The notes: generated by a model from the sequence alone, not told the origin. 64,000 nt of DNA from CAYLPJ01 sp964385465 (GCA_964385465.1 CAYLPJ010000028.1:12936-76935), one strand, 5' to 3'; shown: positions 1-15,000, counted from the first letter of the stretch. Translations and numbers: made by a program.

Positions 1-3000
1 GTACGTCCCGCCCGGCGCGGCGGCCGTGCATGTGACCGTAAAGACCCCGGACTGCCGCGGGGCGAACGAGAAGCTCTGGTTCGTGGTGCTGCCGGCATCG
101 TACGGGCCGCCGGTAACGCTCCACTGCCACGTGTAGCCGGCGCCCGGGTCGGCCACGTCGGCGCTGGAGGCGACGGCCTGGCCTTCGTCCGCCACGGCGT
201 CCCAGCCGGCCCGCAGTTCCCGGCGGATGCCGAAATCGTGCTCCTGCACGAGCGGTTCGGAGACCAGGTTGAGTGAAGGAACCGAGGCCGGCGCCGTCCG
301 CCGCCCCCAAGCGGGAACGACCGCATCGACCGGGTAGTTGCCGTTGGGCAGGGGTGCCAGGGCGTAGAAGCCGTTGGAGTCGGTCAGCGTCCACTGCTCG
401 TTCGACTGCCAGATGCCGTCGGCGTTCAGATCGGCGAAGACCTTCACGTTTTCCAGCGGCAGCTCGAGGCCGTGGCCGAAGGCGCCGTCGCCGTCGGCGT
501 CGTCGTAGATGAACCCGTAGACCCCGCGGGCGCCGCGGAGGTAGTCGAAGGTGTAGGCGTCGCTGCGCCCCTCGCCGCTGCCCGCGCCGCCGTTCTCCGT
601 GGCCACCACGGTGATCCGATGCACCAGGTTCGTCCCCCCGGGCGCGGCGTCCAGATACAGCGTGCCGTCGGAGACCCAACCGCTGACCCCGCTGCCGGCG
701 GGGGTGCGCACCTCGTAGACGAGCTCATCATCCGGCGGCCCGCCGGCGTTGTACATGAGGTTGTACAGGTTGCTCAGCACCGCGTCGCCGTTGGCGTCGG
801 CCAGCAGGGGCGGCAGCATGCTCCACGCCGGTCCCGCGTTGGCGGTGTGCTCGACGTCCGCGAACGCGGCCCCTCGCTGCTCGATCATCTCGATCATCAG
901 GTCGTGCGCCTGTTCGTCCAGCGGGTTGTCGCGGACGTCCAGCAGCCGCAGCGCCGGCAGGGGGGGCTCGGCGGAGACGGCCAGGATCGCGTCGGCCACC
1001 ACCGTGCCTCCCGCGCCCGCCGTCGTGACCGACACGGCATTGCCCGAGGGGTCGCCCAGTTCGAAACGCCCCAACGGCTGCCAGGGCCCCCCGACGGCCA
1101 GCCCCGACGCGCCGAACCGCTGGTTCACCGTGACGTCCGCCGACGTGACGCCGCCCACGGTGTACACCACCGACGCGCCGCTGCCCTCATGACCGTGCCA
1201 CCGCGCGTAGAGGTCGTACGTGCCGCACGCGTCGCCCAGGTCCCAGCTCGCCGTGCCGTGGACCTCCCCCGGCTCGTTGGCCAGGTAGTGGTAGGCGCCC
1301 TGCCATGCGGAACTGCCCGTCCGGCTGTGCCACCACAGGTCATGGGCCGTGCTGAACGCCGGGTCGGCGTCGTCCACCACGAACGCCCCGGCCAGCGGAG
1401 ACAGGTCGGTCACGCCGTTGCCTCCGAGCCGGAGGACGGCGAGGTCGTGCAGGCCCGCCAGCGGCGTTACGTCCGTTATCTGGTTGCCCGACAGGTCGAG
1501 CACAACCAGTTCCTCGAGCCCGGCGAGGTCGGCGGCGCTGAGCAGGCTCGCGTCCTGGATGCTCAACAGCCGCAGTTGGGTCAGGGGGGCGAGGGCCTGC
1601 ACGTCGTGGAGGCCCGGGTTGCCGTCCAGCAGAAGCCCGCGCAGCATGCCGAGCCCGACCGGATGCCCCGTGCCCCCTTCGACCGCCGGCGCCAGCGGGC
1701 CGAGGTACATCACGTTGTTGTCCCGCAGGTTCAGGAAGTCCATGTTGGCGGCGTGCTGAAGTCCGCCGAGGCCCGTGATGCCCAGGCCGGCCGCGTGCAG
1801 TTCGACCAGCCGCCCCATGTCGCTGGCGCGGACGGGCACGGTGAATTCGCAGCCCCGCAGGCCGATGCCCAGTGCCTCACCGACCGCCTGGCGCAGCCCC
1901 GCGTCGTCGATTTCGACGACCGGATCGACGACGGTCGGGGGGGTGCTGATCAGCCTCTCGCCCATCGGCGGGGGGGTGAGGGATTCGGCGGGATCGAGGT
2001 CGTGGACCTCCACGTGCTCCCCGCGGAACGTGTCGAGCCCGCTTCGGCCCCACATGCGGTCGAGGTGGGCGCCGCCGATAAGGATGTCGTCGCCGTCGCC
2101 GCCATCGAGGCGGTCGGTATCGGTGCCCGGTGTCGTCGCCCCCTGGGCGGGGGGCAGGACCTGCACGGTCACCTCGAGCGGGACGCTGCGCGTCGGGTCG
2201 GGTTCGTAGAGGCGCAGCAGGTACTCGCCGGCCTCGAGTCCGCGCAGATCGGCTGCGGGTACACCGCGCAGGGCTACCGAGCCGTCCGCGCCATAGAGGT
2301 CGGCCAGCACGCCGCTGCTCCGCAGCCCGAGCAGCCCCGTGCCCGGCGCGACGGCCGGGGCGTCGGCGAGGACCTGCACATCCTGGGCCATCAGCCGCAG
2401 CGTCACCCGCGACCAGCCCCGCTGGAGGGCGTTGCGAACGACTTGCGTCAGGTCCGAACCGGAGAACGTGATCCGCTGCGTCTCGTCGGCCGTGGAGACC
2501 GCTACGGTGTCAATGTACGAGGACGGGCCGGTCACGTCGCCGACGGTCACGAGCCCGTCGCCTTCGGCCCCGAGCATGTAGAGATGCACCTGCCCCGCGC
2601 CGGGCCCGCAGTCCAGGATGGTTCGCGGCTGGCGGGTGCTGCTGAACGTCCACAGCGTGGTGCCCGAGCCGACCGCCGAGTCCCCGAGCAGCCAGAGATC
2701 CTCGCCCGCGGCGGCGATCCAGGTGTCCTCGGCGGCCCAGGTTTGCGGCGCGGCCATCGCGATCGTGCCCGTGCTGAACCCCAGCGTATCCGGGCCGGGG
2801 GTGTCGGCAACGTACCAGAGCGCCTGGCCCTCGCCGGCCATGTCCGTGATGCTGCTGCCGATCTGCCCGCAGTCGCTGAGCGTTTCGCCCAGGCAACTCC
2901 AGAGGCGCGTTTCGGTGCCGGCGCCGACGACGACGTAGAGGCGCCCGTCGGCATCGAGCGTCGTTGCGCTGAACTCGGGCGTCGGCTCGGGCATTCCGGC

Positions 3001-6000
3001 CAGCAGGTGGGCGTGGTCCGCCTGCGGCAGCGGATACGTGCCCCCCGTCGTGCCGTCGCTGCGCCACAGGTGCAGGTCCCAGGTCGGATCGCCCGTGCCA
3101 TCGCGATCCCAGCCCAGGAAGTAGAGGGCGTCGCCAGCCACGGTCAGCGCCGTGGGCAGGCCGCTGCCGGCGCTGCAGAGGTTCATGAACCGGGCGGCGG
3201 GGCTCACGCCGTCGCAGGACCACAGCTCCGTCTTGTAGCCGGAGTCGTAGCCGCGGAAGTACAACTCGCCGTTGAAGACCGTCGCGTGCTCCAGCAGCCA
3301 GCCCTGGGAATCCGATTCCGCGAAGGATCCCATCAGTTCGGAAGTCGGGTCGAACCCGTCGTTTGAGTACAGCTCCCAGCCCGCCCCGTCAAAGGTGGTG
3401 AAGAACAGACGCGTATCCGACGCCATCAGCGCTTCGACGCGCTCGTCATCCACTACGGCCCAGTCCTGGATGTCGTCGACAGCCACCCGCAGCATTGCCG
3501 CGCCGCTGCCCGCCTCGTAACCGAAGTAGACGTGATCGCCCAACCGCACGAGGCCCGTCGTGAACTGGCCCGTCTCCGGCAGGTCGAGCATCTCCGTCCC
3601 CGCGGCCGTGCCGTCGGTATACCACAGTTCCTCGCTGCCACCGGACTCGGCGGCGAAGAACAGCCCCGAGCCGACCGCGAGCATCGGCCCGAAGGTCGTG
3701 CCGGCCGCCCCCGCGGTGATCTCGTCGATCAACTGCGTCCCTGCCAACGTCCCGTCGGAGACCCACAGTTCCCGCCCCGAGCCGTCGCTTTCGGCGGTGA
3801 AGTAGAACCGTCCGTCGGCCGGGACGATCTCCGCCGGCGCGTGGAAGCCGCTGACCGGGAGGATCCGCCCGTCCAGCTCGAGCGTGACGTTCTCCAGGAC
3901 GGCCGGATCGGCGGCGGCCTCCAGGAGGCTTGCCAGGTCGACCTCCAGCACGCCGTGGTAGTCGGCGTCGGAGAACGTCCCGAGGCGCATCTCACTGACG
4001 GTCGTCGCGCTCATGGAGTCGACATCGACGTGCCCCGCGACGCCGCCAAGGCAGACCGACCGGTCGTTGACGGCTCGGGGCAGCACGCGGAGCAGGTCGC
4101 CCGGCTGGGCGTCGCCCAGCGTGCGGAAGCGGTACCACTGCTCGTGCTGGTCGGCGGGCCAGGAGTGCGTGTACTCGACGGGCTGGCCCGTGCCGGCGTC
4201 GATCAGCACCCCGCCGACGCCGGGGAAGCTGCGGTTGTCGATCGGCTCGGGGGCGAGCCAGTCCGGCAGGGCGAGCCGGCGGGGCGAGCCATGGATCGCG
4301 TAAATGCTGCCCGCATGCGCGAGCGGCTGTGCCCCGAGCCCGTCGGCGTAGCCGGCGCCGACCAGGACGTCGTCGCACCCGTCGGCGTCCAGATCGATCC
4401 CGCCGGCCCGGCTGAGCGTGCCGAACCAGTCCCCGCTGACGGGCCCGGCGACGGTGGCGACGTCCGTAAGCCCGTCGGCGTCCAGGTCCGCCCCGTCGAG
4501 GGAGAGCATCACCTCTCCGCCGCGGCCCGCCAGGTCCCAGACGATGTGCAGGCTGCCCTGCACGCGGGAGTCCACGAGCGTTCCGTCGACGCTGATCGTC
4601 TGGCCGAGGAAGCCGACGGCCAGGTCGGCCGCGCCGTCGCCGTCGAAGTCGCCGCCGGCGACGCTGACGGCGCCGGTGACCTCGGCTTCCTCCGGCAGGC
4701 TGCCCGGCGCGTGACGCCACAGCGCGACGTCGGCATCGGCCGACCGCAGCGGCGTGGCGTCGGCGGGCGGCACGGCGGCGGGGGAGCCGTAGAAGACCAG
4801 CAGCCCGGCCTCGTCACCGTGGCTGCCGCCCTCGCCGGCGTCGAGGAGGACGAAGTCCGCGTAGCCATCGCGATTGACGTCTGCCAGCGACACGACCTCG
4901 GTGCCGAGCGCCCAGTCCTGCACGAGGCATCGGGCGTCGCCGTCGTCGCCGACGGTGACCACGCCGGTCGCGCCGCCGGCGACGACGTACAGGCGGTCCA
5001 CGTAGCGGTCGTCCTCGCCGGCGGTTGACAGGCGGTACTCGCCGGTCCGCAGAACGAGCACGTCGTCCCGCCCGTCGCCGTCCACGTCGGCGACGGCGGT
5101 GCGGATGCCGGCCGAGGGGACGCGTTCGATGGACCAGTCCGCGGCGGCATCCCCCAGGAGCTGCTGCTTGACACCCGAGGTGTCGCTCGTCGTCTCCCGC
5201 AGGAAGGCCGTCGCCGAGTCGACGGGCGAACCCGTCTGCAACGCCGCAGCCACGCTCTCGCCCGTGAGTACCCGCGCGAAGTACCCCGTCGGGCCGGCCT
5301 GGGGGAAGCTGATCATCAAGTCCGCGTTGCCCCCGCCGTCATGATCCAGAATCGTTGCGGCCAGGGCGCCCTGCGGATAAATGCTGTCGGGAACCGTCGC
5401 AACCAGCGGCAGTTCGGACAGCGCCACGCTTCGCTCCGGCCGGGTCGTCCCGGCCAGCAGCGCCACCTCCGTTCGCGAGTCGCCGCCGCTGTAGCGGTGG
5501 AAGGCGATGTCGGCCAAGCCGTCGCCTGTGACGTCACCGACGCCTTCGCCGACCGACCAGCCATTCAGATCGATGATGATCTGGGCGGCGTCCGCGACGG
5601 ACTGCACGCCCGCCAGCCGCACGGGCCCGAGCAGGATGCAGGCGGTCTCGTAGCCGTGGACGAGGACGTCCTCAAACCCGTCGCCGTTGACGTCGCCGAC
5701 CGGGCGGTTGCCGGCCAGGCCCTCCAGCGCGGTCGAGCCGGTCACACGACCCGCCATGCCGATGTCGCGGTCGCCGGCGTTGAGGTCCATGTCGGTCGCG
5801 CCGGCGGGATCGGTCAGGCGGGGGCTGGCCAGCGGCAGCTCGAACGCCTCGGCCGCCGGAAGCGGCGGCGTGGCGGCGTCGATCAGTTCCCGGGCGTGGA
5901 ACACGTGGGAAGCGGCCCCCCAGCGGTCGGGCAGGCCGAAGTCGGCCTCGCCGTCGCCGTTGACGTCGCCCAGGGCGACGGGGCCTCCGGCCAACAGCGA

Positions 6001-9000
6001 GCCATTCTCTGCGGCGTACCACGGCCGGGCGGGTTCGAGGACCATGTTGGGCGCGTCGAACGCCTCCGGCGCGGTCCAGTCGCGGCCATCGGCGAGGAAG
6101 ATCTCGTAGACCTGGTGCATCAACCGGGTGCCGTCCTCGCTGACGCGGTGGGTCAGCTCCCGGGCGGGCGCGGCCAGATCGCCAAGGCCGTCGCAGTCCA
6201 CGTCGCCGGGGGCCAGCAGGCCCAGTGCATCGACATGATGGCCGGTGGGCGCGGCGCCGGCGTTGGCGAGGAAGATCCAGCTCTCGTGGGCGGCCTGGCC
6301 TGCGCGGCGGGCGGAGACGACGAAGTCTTCCGGCGTTCCACCGCCGTCGAGATCGCCCGCCGCCGAGACGGTGAACCCGTCCGCGTCGTCGCCGAGCACG
6401 TGCTCGGAGAGCCACTGGAGATTGGCCGAGCCCGTGTTGGTCAGCAGGACCAGCTTGTCCGTGGCGCGGGTGGGGCACTTGCGACGGATGACGCCGAACT
6501 CGTCGAGCCCGTCGCCGGTGACGTCCCCGACGCACGCCACGACGCTGCCCAGCTCCCCCTCCGGGGCCAGGCCGGCGTACACGGAATACGCCATTTCGTC
6601 GCGCGGGCGCACGGACCGCAGCAGGACGTCGTCGACGTGCCAGCCCTCGAAATCGTTGAGCATCCAGCCGTTCGTGTCAAACGTGAAGCGCAGGCGCAGC
6701 GTGTCCCCGGCGTCGAAGCCGCCGAGGTCCGCGCACGCCCACTGCCAGGCCCCCGTGCCGTCCAGCAGCCCCTCGCCGTCGTTGCTGAAGATGCGGACGC
6801 CGGGCTGCCAACCCAGCCCGTCCGGCTTGACGTCCAGCCAGACCTCCGCCCGGTCCCAGTGCGACGGCTCGCCCTGCGTCTGCAGGAAGTAGCTGAAGCT
6901 CAACTCGACGTGGGCCGCCGCCTCCGTCAGCGTGACCTCCGGCAGGATCAGCTCGCCTTCGCTGTGACCGACGTCGTAGTTGTGGTCGGCCGCGCCGTAA
7001 TAGGCCGCCCGGCCCCCGCGGTGCCCGGCATCGTCGGCGCGGAAGTCTGCAACGGTCCAGAGCCCGCTGGCGGTCGTGCCTACCGACAGGAAGTCCTCGA
7101 AATCGGCGAACAGCAGGCCCGCGTCCGCGTCGTGCCACATGTCCGAGCGATACGTCAGGCGGGTCGCCCTGCCCTTGTGCTCGTCGGCGGACCAGGCCTC
7201 GCCGACGACCAGGTCGTCCCGCGAGTGGGCGTCGAGGTCCCCGGCAGCGATGGACAGCGGGAAGTCGAACGCGTTGACCACGCCGTCGGCCTCGGCGACG
7301 ACGTCGATCTCGTCCGGCCAGGAGGTCCGTCCGCGGAGGTAGTACACCCCGGCGAGGCCGTACGGCTGGTCGCCGTGATTGCTGACCATGATCGCCAGGT
7401 CGTCCGGCCCGCCGAGGGAACTGCTGATGTCGCCGGAGACGATCTGGCAGCGAATCCCGAACGACTCGCCGCTGACGGGGGCGGGCAGTTTCAGCGCGAC
7501 CGTCCCTCCGCCGGACAACCGAAGGTACGCAATACTGGGCCGCACGTAGTGCTGTGGGTGGCTCTGGGCGCCGTCCGGAACGTCCTCGCTGTGCCCGAAG
7601 TGCTCTTCGGCGGCGTGGATGAAATCCGCCTTGCCGTCGGAATCGACGTCCGCCAGGGGCACCAGCACGGCACGCGCGCCCGGCCCGCCTTCGGGGTGCA
7701 AGTCGGCCGTCGACGCCGCGACGTCCGTGACGTCCCCGACGCGGCTGTCGAACTGTATCTGGTAGCGTCCCATCGGCTCGCACGGATCGTCGCTGCTCTG
7801 GCCGCTGGTGAAGCCCAGCATCGCCGCGGTGGAGTCGGCGGCGAACTCCACCGCCAGGCGTTGGCCGCCCCTGCGGGCCGACAGCACCAGCCGCTCGAGC
7901 TGCGGGTCGTAGTAGGCGAACAGGTCGGGATTCCCCAGGGCGGCAGTGAGCGATTCGGCCAGGCCGGTGAAGCTCTTGGCGGGCCCGCCGTCGGTCAGGG
8001 GCACGGAGATGGTCTGGCGGTTGCCGTTGTAGATCACGTCCAGGACGGCGTCGGCGGCGCCGTAGCCGACGGTCGGCGCCGACCCCGCGGCCACGCCGAA
8101 GCTGCGCGGGTTCACGACGTGAAGGAGGTAGTAGTCCGGGGTGCCGGCGAACTGCTCGGCCGGCGTCAGGGCCAGCGGTCGTTCCCCGTCGGTCGCGACG
8201 GCGGCGTAGAGGTACACGTTCTGCTGGTGCCCCTCGGTGGCGGTGCGCGGCAGCCAGGCGCTGTCGGTCTGCCCGGCAACGAGGTCCACGCCGTCCAGCA
8301 GGTCACGGTCCAGCGTGGTTTCGAAGACGACGCGGATCATCCCGGCGGTGAGGGTGGCGGCGTCGGCCTGGCCGAAGCTCCGCTCCGCTCGCGGTGGCGG
8401 GAGAATGTACCAGTCGCCCGCGTCGGCGGAGTTGAACGACAGGTCAACGGCCGCGCTGCCGCCGCTGGGCGCAGCCAGCAGGGCGGCGAAGGCGGCGCTG
8501 TCGTTGAGGCCGGCCTGGCCGTAGCGTTCGACGGCCTCGTAGTCGTCGCTGCTGACGCCGGCGGCGCCCAGCAGCAGGTCGTTGCCCGGGCCGCCGTAGA
8601 GTTCGTCGTTCCCTCCGCCGCCGGCGAGGAAGTCCGCCCCTCCGTCGCCGTGGATCACGTCGTCGAGGAACCCGCCGAACAGCCGGTCGTACCCGTCGCC
8701 GCCGTGAATCTCCAAGAAACCGATCGCCGCGCCTTCCTGGAGGTTGCCTTGCTTGATGCCCCACTCGCTGTCGGTCCAGCCGCTGCCGTCGGCGCGGGGG
8801 AACCGGTACTCCGGGTCGCCGCGGACCTCGTCGTCGCCGGCGCCCATCTCGAAGGTCGTCCCCTCGACGCGCTCGGCCTCGTAGTAGGCGTAACGCTGGA
8901 GATAGAGCTGCACGTCCCCCTCGGCGGCCGTGCCGACCGGCAGGCCCAGCTCGACGGCCGCGACGTCGTTGGCCGCCGCCACTTCCAGGCTGCCCCCGGG

Positions 9001-12000
9001 CGCCGTCGTCAGCCGCAGCCGCAATCCGTCGAGGTCGCCGCGAACCGCGCCGTCCAGGCCTTCGGCCGCCAGGGCGTCGCGGACCGCCTGGACCAGCCCC
9101 ACCGCGGACCGTCCCGGTCCGGCGGGAACGTCGCCCGCCGAGTGGTCGATCATCAGCGTGTGGTTCGTTCCGTTCACGCAGAGTTTCAGCAGGGCCTGGC
9201 CGGTGAGCAGGCCGTTGTCGGGCAGGTCGGCCGTGCCGGTCAGCGCGGCGGGCGCTGCCCCCGAGGCCGTCAGGTACCGCTGATTGGCGATGTCCCAGAC
9301 CAGCGAACTGACCTCGTAGCGGTGCAGGAAGCGGTTGTAGCGGATGGCCACGTGGTCCGGCACGGGGCGGTTGAGCCGGTCGGTGTCCCCGCCGAGGTAG
9401 AGCACCCGGTCGTTGCCGGCTCCGCCGTCGAAGACGTCCGCGGACGTGACGAACACCGGCGCGCCGGTCAGCCCGCTGATCGGCAGCTCGTCGGGGACGA
9501 CCTGGAACACGTCGTCGCCGACCTCGCCGAACAGCAGATCGCCGGCCTGCCTGTCGCGCCCGCCGGTCAGGACGTCGTTGCCGCCGCCGCCGAAGATCCA
9601 GTCCTCGCCGGGCCCGCCGCAGAGCACGTCGTGCCCGGCGCCGCCGAGCAGTACGTCCCGCCGCTCGGCGTTGTCGCGCAGTGCCTGATCGAACGCGACC
9701 GGCGCCGCCGAACCCACCTGGACGGTCAGGTCGTACGCCGTCGGCACGGCGAGCGGGGAGCGGACGCGGACGTAACAGGTCACGCCGGCGCCCATCCCCG
9801 TCCCGCCGGCCAGGTCGATCGCCTCCATCTCGCCGTCGCCGTCGAGGATGTACGTCTCGGCAAGCACGTCGCCGGCGTCGCCGATCGTCGCGGCCGCCGT
9901 GACGGTGACGTCGTCCGCGGCCGCCAGGCGGAAGCTGTACCAGTCCACGTCCGACGGGTTGTCGAGGGTCAGGCCGGTGAAGGCGACCGAGCCGGCCAGG
10001 TCGCACGCGTCGGCGTACTGCCCGGCCCGCAGGCCGAGCAGAACGGCGGCGTCGCTGTCGTTGACGCCGAGAACACTCAGCCAGCCGTCCGGCCCGACGG
10101 CGGTGGGGCGCAGTCCGAGGGCCCCGTCCACGTTCTCGGCGACGACCAGCCCGGCCAGGGCCGAAGCGTCGATGGCCGTGTTGACGTCCGCGACGAGGTC
10201 CGCGAACGTGCTGTTGGTCGCCGTGGCCGCGGCGGGCAGGTAGACGCTCACGCCGTCCTCGCCCGCGAAGGCGAGGTCGCTGCCGGTCAGGGTGAAGCGT
10301 GCGGTCGTTCCGGCGGGCAGGCGGCCGTCGGCGGGTCCGGCCTGCTCGGCGACGAGCATCATGGGGCCGTAGATCCCGAACGCCCGCGCGGGGTCGGTGA
10401 GGTCGGACACGTTCTCGTTGCGGGAGGGGCTTTCGGTGCGGTCGGAGAGGATCACGTTGCCGCCTTGGAACTCGACGCGGTCGTCGCCGTCGCCGGCGTC
10501 CACCCAGACGCTCGTCTGGACGGTGGGTCCGACGTAGACCTCGTCGTTGCCGCCCAGCGCGTCGACGATGATCGCCAGGAAGTCCCCTTCGCCCGGCAGG
10601 AGGTTGCCCTCGAGGACGATCTCCCGGTACGCCGCGCCGCGCTCGTCGGGTTCGAGCTCGCCGATGGCGTGCAGGTCCATCAGGACCTCGGTGGCGTCCC
10701 AGACGCGATCGCCGTTCTCGTCCCGAGCGTCGAAGTCCAGCCGGACCTGCGCGTCGAAGGTGTAGTGGCCATCGTTGTTCGTCAGGCGCGTGATGAGGTG
10801 GTGGTCCTGGAGCAGGCCGGGCTCGGTGACATAATCGACGGTGATGACGTCGTCGGCCCCTGAACCACCGTAGTACCAGACCTTGTTGGTCGATCTGGCG
10901 TAGGCCTTCCAGGCGTCGTCGCCGGGCAGGCCGTATGCGTCCTCCAACAGCGCGCCGTCACGCGTGTACAACAGGTCATCCCCGCCGTTGCCGTACAGGA
11001 AGTCCAGCCCCGTCCCGCCGTAGAGCTCGTCATCCTGTCCGCCGCCGAGAACGCGGTTCATGCCGGTGTCTTCGAGCGTGCGCCCGTCGTCGGGCTCGCT
11101 GTAGACCCGGCCGGTGACGGCGTCGATGAACACCCCGAAGGTCGCGCCGTCGGGCTCGGCGGGGGGGTGTCCCTGCCCATCCAGGCCGGTGAACGCGCCG
11201 TCGACCTGCTGGCGGGGGTGGAAGGACCAGGCGTAGAGGAAGTTGCCCGGCGCGCCCCCGGGGCCGATGTTGTCCCCGCCGCCGATCAGGTCGTCGTTGC
11301 CCGCGCCGGCGAACAGGCGGTCCTGGTCCCCGCTGCGCCCGCCGCCGTGGCGGTCCCCGTGGAGCCGGTCGTCCCCTCCGAGGCCGTACAGCCAGTCGCT
11401 GCCCGCTCCGCCGTCGATCAGGTCCCGCCCGGTCGAGCCGAGAACCACGTCATCCCCGCCACCGCCGTCAAGCCGCGCGACCCAGTCGCGGCTGCGCAGA
11501 GCCAGTTCGCCCAACTCCAGCGCCGTCTCGCCGGCCGCGAAGCCGATCACGTCGTCCCCGCCGAGCCCGGAGATGGCGAACTGCTCGAGCGTCGCCTGCC
11601 CGTCGGCGTCGCGCCAGTCGGCGGCGAAGGCGGCCCCGCCGGCATGGAGGTTGTACTCGACCAGGAGGCGACCGTCCGGCGCCTGGCTCAGCAGGATCAC
11701 GTCGTCGGCCTGCGTGCCGTTGATCTGGAGGATGTCCGTCCACAAGTCCTCGCCGGCGTCGTCGGAGCCGCGGTTGCCGCCGTGGCCGTTCAAGGCCGAC
11801 TCGCCGTAGGCGTCGTAGGCGGTATCGAACGTCAGGAAGTCGTTGCCCGCCCCGCCGTAGAGCCAGTCGGCCCCGTCCTGGCCCTCCAAAACGTCGCTGT
11901 CGGCGCCGCCCCGGAGTTCGTCCTCGCCGCCGCCGCCGAAGAGGTGGTCTTCGCCCCCGTCGCCGTAGAGCAGGTCGGCGGCGCCGGAGGTGTCCGCCGA

Positions 12001-15000
12001 CGTGCTCGGACCGTAGTTCGCCCCGTCGAGGTAATCGCCGTACAGGTCGTCGTTGCCCGAGCCGCCGATCAGCACGTCGCGGCGCCGGTTCCCATAGAGG
12101 ATGTCGTTGCCGCTCTGCCCGTCGAGCCAGTCCCCCCAGCCGGTCCCGTCGTCGCCGTCGGGCGCGAAGGCGTAGAGGTAGTCCCGCCCCGGCCCGCCGA
12201 AGAGGCGCTGGCCGGCCTGCACGGCCCCGGTGCCCGTGCCGCCGTCGCCGTAGAGCGAGTCGCTGCCCTCCTCGCCGTAAAGCCGATCCACCCCGCCTCC
12301 GCCCTTGAGCGTGTCATTGCCCGAGCCGCCGCGGAGCACGTCGTCGCCGGCCGCGCCGGTCAGCTCATCCATGGCCGAGCCGCCGTCGAGGTAATCGGCC
12401 CCGGTCCCGCCGTCGAGGTGGTCGCTCTGGCCGCCGCCGAAGAGCCAGTCCGTGTCGTCGCCGCCGCGGAGCGTGTCCGTGCCGTCCTCCCCGCCGGCGA
12501 TGCTCAGTCCGGCCACGATCGCCGGGGTGATCCGCGCGAGCGGGGGCATGGCGGCGAGGTAGCCCGAGGGCGCCATCGCGTCGGCGGAGTCCTCGTGCGG
12601 GGCGCGGACGAACAGCGACGCGTCGGACAGATCGAACGCCTCCCACTCGTAGACCATCGAGCCGCCCCAGATCACGTCGCACCCGGGTCCGCCGCTCAGC
12701 GCGTCGTTGCCCGGGCCGCCGACGATGAGGTCGCAGCCGGCGCCGCCGTTGATCGTGTCGTTGCCGGCCCCGCCGACGATCAGGTCGTAGCGGTCCCAGC
12801 CCCCGTCGTTGCCGCCTGCGCTGATGTCGTCGTCGCCGCCTTCACCGTAGATGACGTCGCGCCCGTCGCCAGTGACGATCGTGTCGCCGCCCGCGCCGCC
12901 GTGGACCACGTTGTCGCCGTGTCCGGCCAGGATGGTGTCCGCACCCTCGCCGGCGTGAATCGTGTCGTCGCCGTCGCCGGCCTCGACGTGGTCGTCGCCG
13001 CCGCCGGCGTCGATCGTGTTGGTCCCGCCGTAGGCGTGGATCTCGTCCCGAAGATCTCCGGTGACGATGACGTCGTCGCCGTCGTCGGTGTGGATGACGT
13101 TGCGCCCGCCCCCGGCGTGGACGGTGTGGGGGGCGTCCTCTCCGGCGTCGCTGCGGAGGTCGATGACGTCGTCGCCGTCGCCGGTGGTGACGTTGTCGGC
13201 CCCCGCGCCGGCCCGGATGCGGTTGGTGCCGGCGCCGGCGTGGATGACATCGTTGTCGCTCAACCCGGGCGGCAACGAGCCCGGCCCGGCGTGAATCTCG
13301 TCGTCGCCGTCGCCGGTGGTGATCTCGTCGTCGCCGGTGAAGGCGTGGATCACGTTGCCGCCACCCCCCGCGGTGATGACGTCGTCGCCGAGGTCGCCAT
13401 AGACGGTTTCGCTCCAGCATCCGGCCCCCGCGTCCAGGATGTGGATGGAATCCGGCTCGCCGGCGTCGGCGCTGCTGGAGCCCGGCGTGGTGGTCGTGCC
13501 TGCAATCAGCGTGTCGCCGCCGTCCTGGCCGTACAGCTCGTCGCTGCCGGGCCCGCCGTACAGCGTGTCGTCCCCGCCGCCGCCGTGAAGCACGTCGCGC
13601 CCCCGCCCGCCGTCGAGATGGTCGGCCTCGTCCCCGCCGTCGAGGTGGTCGTTGCCGCCGTCGCCGTGCAGCTCGTCGCTGCCGCCCTCGCCGTACAGCA
13701 GGTCCATTCCGTCGCCGCCGTGAAGCTCGTCGGCGTCGGCGCCGCCGTGAAGCGTGTCGCCGCCCTCGTCGCCGCGGAGGACGTCCCTGCCGTCGCCGCC
13801 GGTGAGATGATCCGCACCCATCCCGCCGGACAGCTCGTCGTCGTGACCGCCGCCGAACAGCTCGTCGTCGCCCATCCCGCCGTGGAGGGCATCGTCATCG
13901 TCGCCGCCGTGGAGTTCGTCGTCACCCATGCCGCCATCCAGGCGATCATTGCCCGAGCCGCCGTAGAGGCGGTCGTCCCCCGCGCCGCCGGTCAGGACGT
14001 CGTCGACGACGTCCGGCCCGGTCAGGCCGGCGTTCCCGTCGTCGCCCTCGCCGGCCGAGAGCAGCTCGCCCGTGCCCGCGGCGAACGTGGCCGAGCCGGC
14101 AGAGAGAATGTCGTCGCCGTCGCCACCGTCGAGGAGGTCGTGGCCGGTCCCGCCGATCAGCACGTCGTCAAAGTCGCCGCCGTTGAGCGTGTCGTCCCCG
14201 GCGCCGCCGTCCAAGCAGGCCGGCGCCCCGCCGGCCGTGAGCGTGTCCGTGCCCGCGCCGCCGACAAGATGCACCGGCAGGGCCAGCCGTCGGTCGGCCG
14301 CGAGGAGATCGTCGCCGTCCCCGCCGTCCACGTAGATGCCCGTGACGCCGGTGTAGGTCTGGCGCAGCCCGAGGGTCTCGACGGTGACTTCGCCATCGCC
14401 GCCGCGGCGCAGTTGCACCACGTCGTCCATCGCGTCGTCGCCGGCCGGGCCGCCCTGTCGCAGGTGGCTGTGCGGGCCGATGTGCACCAGCAGCGTGTTC
14501 GCCTCGAGGACCTCGCCGTCCGGCAGGGCGAGCGGTTCGGTGAGCACGCTGGCCAGGACTGGGTCGGGCTCCTCGGCCTGCTCGGGCCGGTCGGGCCGTT
14601 GGAGGTCATACTCCACGAGCGTGACGTGCCCGAAGTCGACGCTCTTCTCCCAGGATGTAAACAGCAGGTCGACGCGGACGTAAGCCTCCAGGCCCGCCTC
14701 GACCTTGCCGCTGACGTCGAAGATCCAGATCGGCCCGAGCATGAAGTTGTCGGCCAACTCGTCCAGCCGGACCTTGCCGTCTTCGTCGGGGTCGTTGAGA
14801 TTGAACTCGACGCTGGCGTAGACGCCTCCGCCGACGCCGCCGCGCGCCACGCCGAGGTTCAGCTCCGCCGAGGCCACCAGCGAGCCCCGCAGCACGACTT
14901 CCGCGTTGTCGCGCCCGCCGGCGGCGTCGGCAACGTAGATGCCGTTGAGCAGGTCCAGCGGATCGCCGGTGCGGGCGACGTCGAAAATGCCCTGCGTGTC

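Noticed and set aside
5341..10863. Plus-strand open frame of 1840 codons across the first giant gene
   Set aside because: It reads Ala/Val/Gly/Arg-rich nonsense opposite clear RTX and FG-GAP domains, so it is a shadow of the minus-strand gene.
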